Assembly: GCA_017483605.1 (NCBI GenBank) | Contig: JAFUWG010000031.1 | Span: 40,334 to 104,333, forward strand | DNA length: 64,000 bases | Direction: 5' to 3' | DNA from: Bacteroidaceae bacterium | GTDB lineage: Bacteria > Bacteroidota > Bacteroidia > Bacteroidales > Bacteroidaceae | Part shown: positions 1 through 9,269 of the stretch, in pieces | How positions within the stretch are numbered: the first letter of the stretch is position 1 | How the letters are laid out: each line of letters starts with the position of its first letter | Position numbers and translations under genes: made by a program | Notes under the pieces: model-generated | What the model was told of the DNA's origin: nothing | The model's input: the letters and a program-made list of their open reading frames with translations, nothing else | The model's database searches: none

Positions 1-2706
1 ACCTATTATCTATACGCCACCACCGACGGAACGGGCAACGGCTACGGCCCCGCACAGGTGTGGGTGAGCAAGGACTTTGTCAACTGGAAGAACATCGTGA
101 TGAACTGGCCGACCACCGAGGTGGTGTGGGCACCCGATGTGGTGCAACAGCCCAACGGAAAGTTCCGCTACTACTATTGCGAACCTTGCAACATCAACAT
201 TGGCGAAAGCGACTCCCCGATTGGCCCTTGGCACAATATTCTCGGAAAGGAAGATGCCGTGATGGTGCCCGACCGATATGTGCACAACGTGATTACGCTC
301 GACCCGCAACTCTTCACCGACGACGACAAGAGCCAATATCTGTATTTCACCACATGGGGCATCTACAAAGGCTTTGGATGCGGCGTGGCGAAACTGAAAG
401 ACGGTGATTTTGACCTCTCGGCATTGTCTGCCAGCGTGCAGAAAGATGCTCGCCGATGGAACGAGGGCAATCCCTTCCCGATTGCAGCCGACGAGTTTTT
501 CAGCGAGAAACGGTTGATTCCCAACACGGAACTGAAAGACATCTTCGAGGCTCCGTTCGTGTTCAAGAAGGATGGTATCTACTACTTCACTTATTCGTCA
601 GGCAGTTGCCACACCGACACCTACCGTGTGCAATATGCCACCTCTACCGTAGGACCAATGGGACCGTTCGAGTATAAAGGTGAACTCTTGACAACCAACG
701 AAGACGAGACCGTTCACGGCCCTGGCCACCACTCCATCATCGAAATCGGTGGCAAGTACTACATTGTCTATCATCGCCACAACAACCCGAAATCCATCCA
801 CGGTTTCAACCGTCAGGTGTGCATCGACGAACTGAAGTTCGATGCACAGGGAAACATCATTCCCATCATCCCAACCCACAACGCTCAAAATGTGGACATT
901 TTCAAAGGAGCATCGAAGTACAAGAATCTCGCTTACGGAGCCAAAGTCACCGCCTCTTCTTACTATGACGATTGGTTCAAGCCAGAATATGCGGTGGATG
1001 ACAACAATGCCACTTTGTGGAAAGCCCGTCACAGCAACTGGGACAACCAACAGCCAAACCAGCCCCACAACGACGAATGGCTGCAGATTGACCTTGGCAA
1101 ACCTATGAAGTTCAACGAAGTATGGACACAGTTCGAGTATGCCACCTTCTTCTATCAGTATAAGATAGAAACCTCTCTTGATGGACAGAACTGGACACTC
1201 TATGCCGACCACACAGACAATACCATGCAAGGCTCGCCAATGATTGACAAGGGTGCAGTAAAGGCGCAATATGTCCGCATCACCATCACCGACACACAGA
1301 AGAACGGACACATGCCCGCCATCTGGAACGTGAAAGTGTGGACGAAAGCACCTGTCCTGCCCGACACCAACGTGGAGAGCAACGATGGCTATCCAGGTAT
1401 GCACAAGAAAGATGTGGAAGTCAGCCAACGCAACTTCGCCTCCGACCTCGTTTTCTTCGATGCTGGCATGATTGCAGCCATGAGACCCAACGATAAGCCT
1501 TTCGACATAGACGAAGTGGTGTGCTACAAAGCCCAACCAGGCACTCCCGAACCTTCCATGACGCTAAAAGCCAACAAGCCTATCCGTGCCCGTGTGAAGG
1601 ACGGCAAGTGGGCACTCTTCTTCAACGGAACCCAACGGCTCGTGAGCGACGTGGTGCTGCCCGAAAGTTATCGCTACAATTCACCCTACACCATCGCAGC
1701 ATGGGTGATGAGTACCAAAGTAGGAGCCGTCTCCACCGTGGCATCGCTCTCTTCCTCCCATGCCGACCTTGCCCGAACGGAGTTCCGTCTGGGCACCAAC
1801 CCTGCAGACGGACTTATCAACCATAATGGTTCGTTCGAGAGCAGCGGTGCACCCAAGGAAATCAAGGAGGGCGAAGGCAAATGGCAGTTCTGGGTGGTGA
1901 CGTTCGATGGCTGGATGGAGCGTGCCTACGTGAACGGTCAGTTGGTGAAAGAGAAGAACAACTTCCTGATGGTGCGCCCCGAAGGACACATCACGATTGG
2001 TGCCGACGGTTCAGGAGCCAACAACTTCATGGGCTACATCAGCAGCCTGATGATTGCGCCCAAATCGATGACAACAGAGGAGGTAGAACAGTTCTACCAG
2101 ATGAGTAGCCAGTTCAACGTGCCCTCACTCGGCGACGACGACTTTGAGGAAATCGACCCCGACAGCAAGTTTGTCCTTTCGCCCGACATGAAGCCGACGT
2201 TTGAAAAGAAGGAAGCCTTCACGCTTTCCACCCAATCGGGCGACTTCAACAATGCACCATTGGAAAACGGCGGCGAAGTGTACAAGGAAGTGACGGGCGA
2301 CTTTGTGGTAATGACGACCGTTGCCGATATGGAAGGACTGAAACAGCACAACGTGACAGGCTTCAACGAAGGTGGAATCCTGATTGCTGATGGCGAGACG
2401 TTCTATCAGTTGGGGGCATTTCCACTCTACAACTGCGGCAATATGCTCACCGTGCTGAGCGGTCGTGGCCGTCCCCAATTCCCCAACTATAAGGGCTACG
2501 ACTTCGACCCCATCATGCAGTTTGAGCGTCGTGGCAACCAACTTTTTGCCCGCACCAGCAAGGACGGAAAGACTTGGAACAACATGCCGGGCTCGCCACT
2601 CGAAGTGAACAGCCCCACGCTGAAAGTGGGTGCCTACCAAACCACCTACAATGAAAACCCGTCATGGGTGAAACTGAGCGACTACATCCTCTACCAGAAG
2701 AAGTAA
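1..2706 (+). CDS. Glycoside hydrolase family 43 enzyme with F5/8-type C and LamG domains (5' partial)
   Basis: The frame is open to the left edge, so the N-terminus lies outside the window; 901 codons are visible. The first visible residues (YYLYATTDG) are the early GH43 beta-propeller. The general-acid Glu sits in FEAPF (codon 547-549) and the pKa-modulating Asp in LDPQLF (codon 301-303); the catalytic base Asp should lie just upstream, outside. After the propeller come an F5/8-type C (CBM32-like) domain at about visible residues 310-450, a LamG/concanavalin-like domain at about 540-700, and a C-terminal module like the DUF1349/beta-xylosidase C-terminal fold at about 730-900. GH43 enzymes release arabinose or xylose from plant polysaccharides, usually in the periplasm or at the cell surface. 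The GH2 gene starts 19 bp downstream, which suggests one polysaccharide-utilisation transcript. The exact substrate cannot be read from sequence. Confidence 0.9.
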   Translation, partial: TYYLYATTDGTGNGYGPAQVWVSKDFVNWKNIVMNWPTTEVVWAPDVVQQPNGKFRYYYCEPCNINIGESDSPIGPWHNILGKEDAVMVPDRYVHNVITLDPQLFTDDDKSQYLYFTTWGIYKGFGCGVAKLKDGDFDLSALSASVQKDARRWNEGNPFPIAADEFFSEKRLIPNTELKDIFEAPFVFKKDGIYYFTYSSGSCHTDTYRVQYATSTVGPMGPFEYKGELLTTNEDETVHGPGHHSIIEIGGKYYIVYHRHNNPKSIHGFNRQVCIDELKFDAQGNIIPIIPTHNAQNVDIFKGASKYKNLAYGAKVTASSYYDDWFKPEYAVDDNNATLWKARHSNWDNQQPNQPHNDEWLQIDLGKPMKFNEVWTQFEYATFFYQYKIETSLDGQNWTLYADHTDNTMQGSPMIDKGAVKAQYVRITITDTQKNGHMPAIWNVKVWTKAPVLPDTNVESNDGYPGMHKKDVEVSQRNFASDLVFFDAGMIAAMRPNDKPFDIDEVVCYKAQPGTPEPSMTLKANKPIRARVKDGKWALFFNGTQRLVSDVVLPESYRYNSPYTIAAWVMSTKVGAVSTVASLSSSHADLARTEFRLGTNPADGLINHNGSFESSGAPKEIKEGEGKWQFWVVTFDGWMERAYVNGQLVKEKNNFLMVRPEGHITIGADGSGANNFMGYISSLMIAPKSMTTEEVEQFYQMSSQFNVPSLGDDDFEEIDPDSKFVLSPDMKPTFEKKEAFTLSTQSGDFNNAPLENGGEVYKEVTGDFVVMTTVADMEGLKQHNVTGFNEGGILIADGETFYQLGAFPLYNCGNMLTVLSGRGRPQFPNYKGYDFDPIMQFERRGNQLFARTSKDGKTWNNMPGSPLEVNSPTLKVGAYQTTYNENPSWVKLSDYILYQKK

Positions 2707-2725
2707 CTAACACCTATTATACAAT

Positions 2726-5260
2726 ATGACGATTCATCACAACATCCTCAAGAGTCTGCTGTGCATCGGCCTGATGGCAACAGCAACGACGGCGATGGCA
2801 CAACGCAAGGAGACCCTCCTACGCGACGGTTGGAAGTTCTCGCGAGGCGAAGGGCTCGACTCCATCGCTCCATCGCAGAAAAACTACAACGACAAGAAGT
2901 GGCAAACCGTGCAAGTGCCTCACGACTGGGCCATCAGCGGGCCTTTCGACAAGGAAATTGACAAACAGACCGTCGCCATCGAGCAGAACGGCGAAAAGGA
3001 AGCAACCGAGAAGACAGGACGCTCGGGCTCTCTGCCTTGGATTGGCAGCGGATGGTATCGCACCACCTTCACGGTGGACAAGGACTGCCCCCACGCCTAT
3101 TTCAACTTCGACGGAGCGATGGCTGAGCCTGTCGTATATGTGAACGGGCAGAAGGCTGGCGAGTGGAAATATGGCTACAGTTCCTTCAATGTGGATGTGA
3201 CGAAATACATCAACAAAGACGGTTCGCCCAACACGCTCGCCGTTCATCTGCAGAATGTGGAAGAAAGCAGCCGTTGGTACCCAGGTGCAGGACTTTTCCG
3301 ACCTGTCACGCTCGTCACCACGGGCAGCGAATACATCATGCCGTGGGGCATCAACATCGAGACCACCCGCTACAACTGGGCAGAGGCAACGGCCACGGTC
3401 GAAATAGATGTGACTTGCCGTGGATGTTATGGCACCAACGAGATTGTGCGGATGTCGGTGGCAGGAAAAACGTTTGATTTTCCGCTTGACAAATCGGACT
3501 GTCTTGGTGGCGGTGGCATAAGAGAAACCGTCACGATAGAGGATGTGGACGGCTGGTATCCCGAGAAGCCTGCCCTCTACGACATCACCTTCAGCATCAT
3601 CGACGCAGAAGGCAAGGGCAAAGTGCTGGATTCAAAGACCGTCAAATACGGCTTCCGCACCATCACCTACGGCGAGAGCAGCCACGACTATAAATTCCAC
3701 GTCAACGGCAAAGCCTACAAATTCAAGGGCGTCTGCCTACACCACGACCTCGGAATGCTCGGCTCCGCCGTCAACAAAGCCGCCTTGGAACGCCAACTCG
3801 TGCTGCTGAAGAGCATGGGCTGCAACGCTATCCGCACCTCGCACAATATGCCTTCGCAATGGCAGATGGACCTCTGCGACTCGCTGGGTCTGATGGTGAT
3901 GGCAGAATCGTTCGACATGTGGAAGTATGCCAAGTGCAAGAACGGCTATGCCCGCTTCTACGACGACTGGTGGAAGCGTGACCTCCGCAATCTGGTGGAC
4001 GCAAACAAACTCCACCCAAGTATTGTCATGTGGTCGATTGGCAACGAAATCCCCGAGCAGGGTTCAAAGAACGGCGCCAAGATGACGCGTGACATGCAAA
4101 ACCTGATGCACCGATGCGACCCCACCCGTCCTATCACGGCAGGATGCGACCGCATCGACAACGCCATCGCCACGGGCTTTGCACAGGTGCTTGACATCCC
4201 AGGCATGAACTATCGCACACAAAAGTACGCTAGTGCATACGAGAAACTACGTCATGGATTCATCTTGGGCAGCGAGACGGCCTCCACCGTTTCATCCCGT
4301 GGTGTCTATAAGTTCCCTGTGCAGCGTTTCGACGGAAAGGCTTACGATGACGGACAATGCTCCAGTTACGATACCGAGGCTTGTTGGTGGTCGAACATTC
4401 CCGAGGACGACTGGCTACTGCAAGACGACCAGAAATGGGTGATTGGCGAGTTTGTCTGGACGGGCTTCGACTATCTGGGTGAACCAACGCCTTACGACGA
4501 GTATTGGCCCAGCCGTTCCTCCTACTTTGGCATCTTCGACTTGGCAGGGCTTCCCAAAGACCGCTACTACCTCTATCGCTCTCGCTGGAATAAAGACGAG
4601 AAGACCGTCCACCTCCTGCCCCACTGGACATGGCCTGGACGTGAAGGCGAAGTGACTCCTGTTTACTGCTACACCAACTACCCCACCGCCGAACTTTTCG
4701 TGAACGGCAAGTCGCAGGGCAAAATCAGCAAAAAGACAGACGTGAAGAAGCCTTCAGGCAAAGATGGACGCATCACCGACATCAACGACCCTGCCATCGA
4801 CCGCTACCGTCTCCGCTGGAACAACGTGAAGTACGAACCCGGAGAAATCAAAGTGGTGGTGTATGACAAGAATGGGAAAGAAGTAGGCACAGAGACCGTG
4901 AAAACCGCAGGAACCGCTTCTGACATTCAACTGACAGGTGACCTTGGTGCCGACATCAAGCCACTCAAAGCCGACGGCGAAGACATAACTTTCATCACCG
5001 TCAACATCCTTGACAAAGACGGAAACCTCGTGCCAGATGCCGACAACCAACTGAACGTATCCGTCACAGGTGCCGCCCGATTCAAAGGCATCTGCAATGG
5101 CGATGCCACCAGCCTCGAGGTCTTCACGAAACCGACCATGAAAGCCTTCCACGGCCAACTCGTCATCGGCATTCAAAGCAATGGCCAGAAAGGCAACGCT
5201 ATCGTCAAAGTGAGTGGCAAAGGCTTGAAGCCAGCCACTGTTACCATCCAAGCAAAATAA
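2726..5260 (+). CDS. Glycoside hydrolase family 2 enzyme (beta-galactosidase-like)
   Basis: 844 residues with a signal peptide ending near TTAMAQ, so exported, probably periplasmic. Domain order is that of GH2: an N-terminal sugar-binding jelly roll (about 30-200), an Ig-like sandwich (about 205-310), a TIM barrel (about 315-610) and C-terminal beta domains. The acid/base is Glu441 in WSIGNE and the nucleophile Glu575 in IGEFVWTG; GCNAIRTSHN is the usual barrel motif. Family members hydrolyse beta-galactosides, beta-glucuronides or beta-mannosides, and the beta-galactosidase assignment rests only on general resemblance. It follows the GH43 gene by 19 bp and probably acts on oligosaccharides from the same substrate. 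A three-unit palindromic array follows its stop codon. Confidence 0.92.
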   Translation: MTIHHNILKSLLCIGLMATATTAMAQRKETLLRDGWKFSRGEGLDSIAPSQKNYNDKKWQTVQVPHDWAISGPFDKEIDKQTVAIEQNGEKEATEKTGRSGSLPWIGSGWYRTTFTVDKDCPHAYFNFDGAMAEPVVYVNGQKAGEWKYGYSSFNVDVTKYINKDGSPNTLAVHLQNVEESSRWYPGAGLFRPVTLVTTGSEYIMPWGINIETTRYNWAEATATVEIDVTCRGCYGTNEIVRMSVAGKTFDFPLDKSDCLGGGGIRETVTIEDVDGWYPEKPALYDITFSIIDAEGKGKVLDSKTVKYGFRTITYGESSHDYKFHVNGKAYKFKGVCLHHDLGMLGSAVNKAALERQLVLLKSMGCNAIRTSHNMPSQWQMDLCDSLGLMVMAESFDMWKYAKCKNGYARFYDDWWKRDLRNLVDANKLHPSIVMWSIGNEIPEQGSKNGAKMTRDMQNLMHRCDPTRPITAGCDRIDNAIATGFAQVLDIPGMNYRTQKYASAYEKLRHGFILGSETASTVSSRGVYKFPVQRFDGKAYDDGQCSSYDTEACWWSNIPEDDWLLQDDQKWVIGEFVWTGFDYLGEPTPYDEYWPSRSSYFGIFDLAGLPKDRYYLYRSRWNKDEKTVHLLPHWTWPGREGEVTPVYCYTNYPTAELFVNGKSQGKISKKTDVKKPSGKDGRITDINDPAIDRYRLRWNNVKYEPGEIKVVVYDKNGKEVGTETVKTAGTASDIQLTGDLGADIKPLKADGEDITFITVNILDKDGNLVPDADNQLNVSVTGAARFKGICNGDATSLEVFTKPTMKAFHGQLVIGIQSNGQKGNAIVKVSGKGLKPATVTIQAK

Positions 5261-5287
5261 TCCGACCTTTTTTGCATTTCCTACGCC

Positions 5288-5348
5288 GTACCCCTCGGGT
5301 ACGATGCTGTGTACCCCTCGGGTACAGCATGGTGTACCCGAGGGGTAC
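5288..5348. repeat. Array A: three 15-bp palindromes at exact 23-bp period
   Basis: GTACCCCTCGGGTAC occurs at 5288-5302 and 5311-5325, and its reverse complement GTACCCGAGGGGTAC at 5334-5348. Start-to-start distance is 23 bp both times, with 8-bp spacers. Each unit can form a 6-bp stem with a 3-nt loop, and the central unit extends through its flanks. It lies between the GH2 stop and the NAD synthetase start, with no U-tract, so it is not a typical terminator. Function unknown. Confidence 0.9.
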
Positions 5349-5397
5349 GGTTCAGAGGAAAAAGACTATATACATTAACCATAAAGAATAAAGGAAT

Positions 5398-7365
5398 ATG
5401 AATTACGGATTTGTTAAAGTCGCCTCTGCCATCCCTTCGCTGAAAGTGGCAGATTGTACCTACAACATACAGCAAATCGAGAGCCTCATCATCCAGGCAG
5501 AAGGCAAAGGTGTGGAAATTATCGCTTTCCCAGAACTCAGCATCAGCGGTTACACCTGCCAAGACCTGTTCGGACAGCAGTTATTGCTCGAAAAATGCGA
5601 GGAAAGCCTGTTCAAACTGTTGGATTTCACTCGTTCTTTGCAGATTATCTCGATTGTGGGAATGCCGGTCATGGTCGGCTCGCTGCTCATGAACTGTGCG
5701 GTCGTAGTACAAGAAGGAAAAATTCTCGGCGTGGTTCCAAAGACGTATCTGCCCAACTACAAAGAGTTCTACGAGCAACGTTGGTTCGCCTCATCAGCAA
5801 CTACCGATGAAACGCAAGTTCACCTTTGTGCCCAAGCCGTTCCCTTCGGACGCAACCTGCTCTTCCACACCCAGAAGACGACCTTCGGCATCGAAATCTG
5901 CGAAGACCTTTGGGCACCGATTCCACCAAGCAGCGAACTGGCACTGAAAGGTGCTGAAATCATCTTCAATCTTAGTGCCACCAACGAACTCATCAGCAAG
6001 CATCAGTACCTGCTCTCCCTCATCAGTCAACAGAGTGCCCGATGCATCGCTGGCTATGTTTACAGTTCCTGCGGCTTTGGAGAATCCACCCAAGACCTCG
6101 TCTTTGCAGGTAATGCCCTCATCTACGAGAATGGCACACTCATTGCCCGAAGTAAACGCTTCAGCCTCGAAGAACAGATGGTCATCTCGGAGATTGACAC
6201 CGAACGTCTGCTCACCGAACGCCGACACAACACGACTTTCAGCGAGAATGTTCGGCAGGTGGCATCAAGCGACCGTGTGGACATTCAATGCCAAACCGTG
6301 AATCCTGCCTATGACTTTGAACTGACCCGATGGATCAATCCACACCCCTTTGTCCCTGGTGGCAATGCCTTGACAGAACGTTGCGAAGAGATTTTCTCCA
6401 TACAGACAGAGGCACTGGCTAAACGTATCGTACACACCAACGCCAGAAGCATTGTCATCGGTATCAGCGGTGGACTCGACTCAACCCTCGCCCTCCTCGT
6501 TTGTGTAAAGACAATGGATATGCTGAAACGACCCCGCAAGGAAGTCATCGGCATCACGATGCCAGGTTTCGGTACGACCGACCGCACCTACAACAATGCC
6601 ATCAGTTTGATGAAGTCACTCGACATCACCATCAAGGAAATCAGCATCCGAGAGGCCTGCATCCGTCACTTCCTGGATATCAACCACGACATCAACGTGC
6701 ACGATGTCACCTACGAAAATGCACAAGCACGCGAACGCACACAGATTCTGATGGATGTGGCAAACCAATGCAACGGATTCGTAGTTGGCACGGGCGACCT
6801 CAGCGAATTGGCACTCGGATGGGCAACCTACAACGCCGACCACATGTCGAACTACGGCGTGAACTGCTCCATCCCAAAGACGCTGGTCAAGTATCTCGTC
6901 AAGTGGGTTGCCATGACCAGTGTGGATGAGGAGTCGAAAGCCACTCTGCTCGACATCATCGAGACACCCATTTCTCCAGAATTGATTCCTGCCGACAAGG
7001 ACGGCAACATCCAGCAGAAGACAGAAGACCTTGTGGGTCCTTACGAACTACACGACTTCTTCCTCTACAACTTCCTTCGCCTCGGCTTTCGACCAGCCAA
7101 GATTTACTATCTGGCACAGCAAGCCTTCATCAAGCAGACTTACCCCGACACACCAGAGAATGGAATGGAAGTAGGCACATACGACGAAGAGACCATCAAG
7201 AAATGGCTACACACGTTCTGCCGTCGTTTCTTCACTCAGCAGTTCAAGCGTAGTTGTCTGCCCGACGGTCCCAAGGTCGGCTCCGTCAGCCTCTCGCCCC
7301 GTGGTGACTGGCGTATGCCAAGCGATGCCAGCAGTGCCGACTGGCTGGCCGACCTGGAAGGCTAA
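5398..7365 (+). CDS. nadE: Glutamine-dependent NAD+ synthase
   Basis: 655 residues with two fused domains. Residues 1-290 are a nitrilase-type glutaminase with the triad Glu46 (FPELS), Lys115 (VVPKTYLP) and Cys168 (IEICEDLW). Residues 320-655 are the ATP-pyrophosphatase synthetase domain with P-loop SGGLDS at 357-362. It makes NAD+ from nicotinic acid adenine dinucleotide, ATP and glutamine in the cytoplasm, the last step of NAD synthesis. The length matches the long, glutamine-using form. A GC-rich stem-loop follows, and ettA begins 77 bp downstream on the same strand. Confidence 0.97.
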   Translation: MNYGFVKVASAIPSLKVADCTYNIQQIESLIIQAEGKGVEIIAFPELSISGYTCQDLFGQQLLLEKCEESLFKLLDFTRSLQIISIVGMPVMVGSLLMNCAVVVQEGKILGVVPKTYLPNYKEFYEQRWFASSATTDETQVHLCAQAVPFGRNLLFHTQKTTFGIEICEDLWAPIPPSSELALKGAEIIFNLSATNELISKHQYLLSLISQQSARCIAGYVYSSCGFGESTQDLVFAGNALIYENGTLIARSKRFSLEEQMVISEIDTERLLTERRHNTTFSENVRQVASSDRVDIQCQTVNPAYDFELTRWINPHPFVPGGNALTERCEEIFSIQTEALAKRIVHTNARSIVIGISGGLDSTLALLVCVKTMDMLKRPRKEVIGITMPGFGTTDRTYNNAISLMKSLDITIKEISIREACIRHFLDINHDINVHDVTYENAQARERTQILMDVANQCNGFVVGTGDLSELALGWATYNADHMSNYGVNCSIPKTLVKYLVKWVAMTSVDEESKATLLDIIETPISPELIPADKDGNIQQKTEDLVGPYELHDFFLYNFLRLGFRPAKIYYLAQQAFIKQTYPDTPENGMEVGTYDEETIKKWLHTFCRRFFTQQFKRSCLPDGPKVGSVSLSPRGDWRMPSDASSADWLADLEG

Positions 7366-7376
7366 CCCCAGCCCCC

Positions 7377-7401
7377 TTTGCCGCGACAATGCCGCGGCAA
7401 A
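7377..7401 (+). terminator. Stem-loop after nadE
   Basis: TTTGCCGCG (7377-7385) pairs with CGCGGCAAA (7393-7401) around a 7-nt loop, 11 bp after the nadE stop. There is no U-run after it, so it may only pause transcription or protect the 3' end. Confidence 0.5.
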
Positions 7402-7442
7402 CACAACAACCACACGCAACAACCCTTTTAACCCCAACAACC

Positions 7443-9140
7443 ATGCCAACAGTAGATGACAAAAAAGTAATATTCTCGATGGTCGGCGTCAGCAAGACCA
7501 TCCCGCAGACCCAGAAGCAAGTCCTCAAAAATATCTATCTTTCTTTTTTCTACGGAGCGAAGATAGGCATCATCGGCCTCAACGGAGCAGGAAAGTCCAC
7601 CTTGATGAAAATCATCGCAGGACTTGACCAGCAGTTTCAAGGTCAAGTCGTTTGGAGCCCCGGCTACACCGTCGGCTATCTGCCGCAGGAGCCGCCTCTC
7701 AACGAAGAGAAGACCGTGAAGGAGAATGTCATGGAAGGTGTGCAGCACGTCTATGATGCCCTTGCCGAATACGACGACATCAACGTGAAATTCGGTTTAC
7801 CCGAATACTACGAGGATCCCGACAAAATGGAAAAACTCATGGCTCGCCAAGCCGAACTGCAAGACATCATCGATGCCACCGACGCGTGGAACATGGACTC
7901 CAAACTCGAACGTGCGATGGATGCTCTCCGCTGTCCTCCTGGCGACTGGAGCGTAAAGAACCTTTCGGGCGGTGAACGTCGCCGTGTTGCCCTCTGCCGC
8001 CTCTTGCTTCAGAAGCCCGACGTGCTCCTGCTCGACGAGCCTACCAACCACCTCGATGCCGAATCTATCGACTGGTTGGAACAGCACTTACAGCAGTACG
8101 AAGGCACTGTCATCGCCGTCACCCACGACCGCTACTTTCTCGACGACGTGTCTGAGTGGATTCTCGAACTCGACCGTGGCGAAGGCATCCCGTGGAAAGG
8201 CAACTATTCCTCTTGGCTGGAGCAGAAGAGCCTCCGCATGGCACAGGAGGAGAAGACCGCCTCGAAGCGTCGCAAGACCCTCGAACGCGAGTTGGAATGG
8301 GTACGCATGGCGCCGAAAGCCCGTCAAGCGAAGGGAAAAGCCCGTCTGAACTCCTACGACAAGATGCTGAACGAGGAACAGAAACAGAAAGAGGAGAAAC
8401 TCGAAATTTTCATCCCCAACGGCCCTCGCCTCGGCAACAAAGTCATTGAGGCTCAACACGTGGCAAAAGCATACGGAGAAAAGGTGCTCTTTAACGACCT
8501 CAACTTCACCCTGCCCCCCAACGGCATCGTGGGCGTGATTGGCCCCAACGGAGCCGGCAAGACCACCCTCTTCCGTCTCATCATGGGACTCGAAACGGCC
8601 GATGGAGGCACTTTCGAGGTGGGCGAAACCGTCAAACTCAGTTACGTTGACCAACAGCACCGCGACATCGCTCCCGACAAGACCGTCTATCAAGTGGTCA
8701 GCGGCGGCAACGAAACCATTCGCATGGGTGGCAGAGACATCAACGTGCGTGCCTACCTCTCCCGATTCAACTTCAACGGTGCCGACCAAGAGAAGAAATG
8801 CGGTGTGCTCTCTGGCGGTGAACGCAACCGCCTCCACCTCGCCATCGCCCTGAAACAAGAAGGCAACGTGCTCCTGCTCGACGAGCCTACCAACGACATC
8901 GACGTGAACACCCTCCGTGCACTCGAAGAAGGTCTCGAAGCCTTCGCCGGCTGTGCCGTCATCATCAGCCACGACCGCTGGTTCCTCGACCGCATCTGCA
9001 CCCACATCCTCGCCTTCGAAGGCGACGGCAACGTCTTCTATTTCGAAGGCTCCTACACCGACTACGAAGCCAACAAGGCCCAACGCCTCGGCCTCGAAGA
9101 GCCCAAACGCATCCGCTATCGAAAGTTGATGGACGAATAA
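7443..9140 (+). CDS. ettA: Energy-dependent translational throttle protein EttA (ABC-F)
   Basis: 565 residues from the ATG at 7443. An upstream in-frame ATG at 7389 sits in the nadE 3' hairpin and would add 18 low-complexity residues, so I prefer 7443, which gives the usual EttA length. Two ABC ATPase domains have Walker A motifs GLNGAGKS (45-52) and GPNGAGKT (about 367-374), signatures LSGGERRR and LSGGERNR, and Walker B runs LLLDEPTN, joined by the charged ABC-F linker. There are no membrane segments. EttA binds the ribosomal E site and regulates the first elongation steps according to ATP level. Array B follows the stop by 15 bp. Confidence 0.95.
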   Translation: MPTVDDKKVIFSMVGVSKTIPQTQKQVLKNIYLSFFYGAKIGIIGLNGAGKSTLMKIIAGLDQQFQGQVVWSPGYTVGYLPQEPPLNEEKTVKENVMEGVQHVYDALAEYDDINVKFGLPEYYEDPDKMEKLMARQAELQDIIDATDAWNMDSKLERAMDALRCPPGDWSVKNLSGGERRRVALCRLLLQKPDVLLLDEPTNHLDAESIDWLEQHLQQYEGTVIAVTHDRYFLDDVSEWILELDRGEGIPWKGNYSSWLEQKSLRMAQEEKTASKRRKTLERELEWVRMAPKARQAKGKARLNSYDKMLNEEQKQKEEKLEIFIPNGPRLGNKVIEAQHVAKAYGEKVLFNDLNFTLPPNGIVGVIGPNGAGKTTLFRLIMGLETADGGTFEVGETVKLSYVDQQHRDIAPDKTVYQVVSGGNETIRMGGRDINVRAYLSRFNFNGADQEKKCGVLSGGERNRLHLAIALKQEGNVLLLDEPTNDIDVNTLRALEEGLEAFAGCAVIISHDRWFLDRICTHILAFEGDGNVFYFEGSYTDYEANKAQRLGLEEPKRIRYRKLMDE

Positions 9141-9150
9141 GTATGCCCTA

Positions 9151-9222
9151 AAAGTGGTCTGAGTCAGACCGCCGAAGCGGTGTGACTCAGACCACTACCA
9201 TAGGTGTGAGTCACACCACTTT
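9151..9222. repeat. Array B: three 15-bp palindromes, 23/24-bp period, with outer inverted repeat
   Basis: GGTCTGAGTCAGACC (9156-9170), GGTGTGACTCAGACC (9179-9193) and GGTGTGAGTCACACC (9203-9217) are 7-1-7 palindromes. The middle unit combines the left arm of unit 3 with the right arm of unit 1. AAAGTGGT at 9151-9158 and ACCACTTT at 9215-9222 form an outer inverted repeat. It lies between the convergent ends of ettA and the AsmA-like gene. The same three units and the right flank recur in array C at 17541. Confidence 0.9.
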
Positions 9223-9269
9223 GGAGGTAAAGAGTGCATCGTTTTATCCTGTCACCAAGAGGTAGGAAA

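Noticed and set aside
5281-5350. Intrinsic terminator after the GH2 gene
   Set aside because: The hairpins are present, but three separate equal units at a fixed spacing and no U-tract do not fit a simple terminator.
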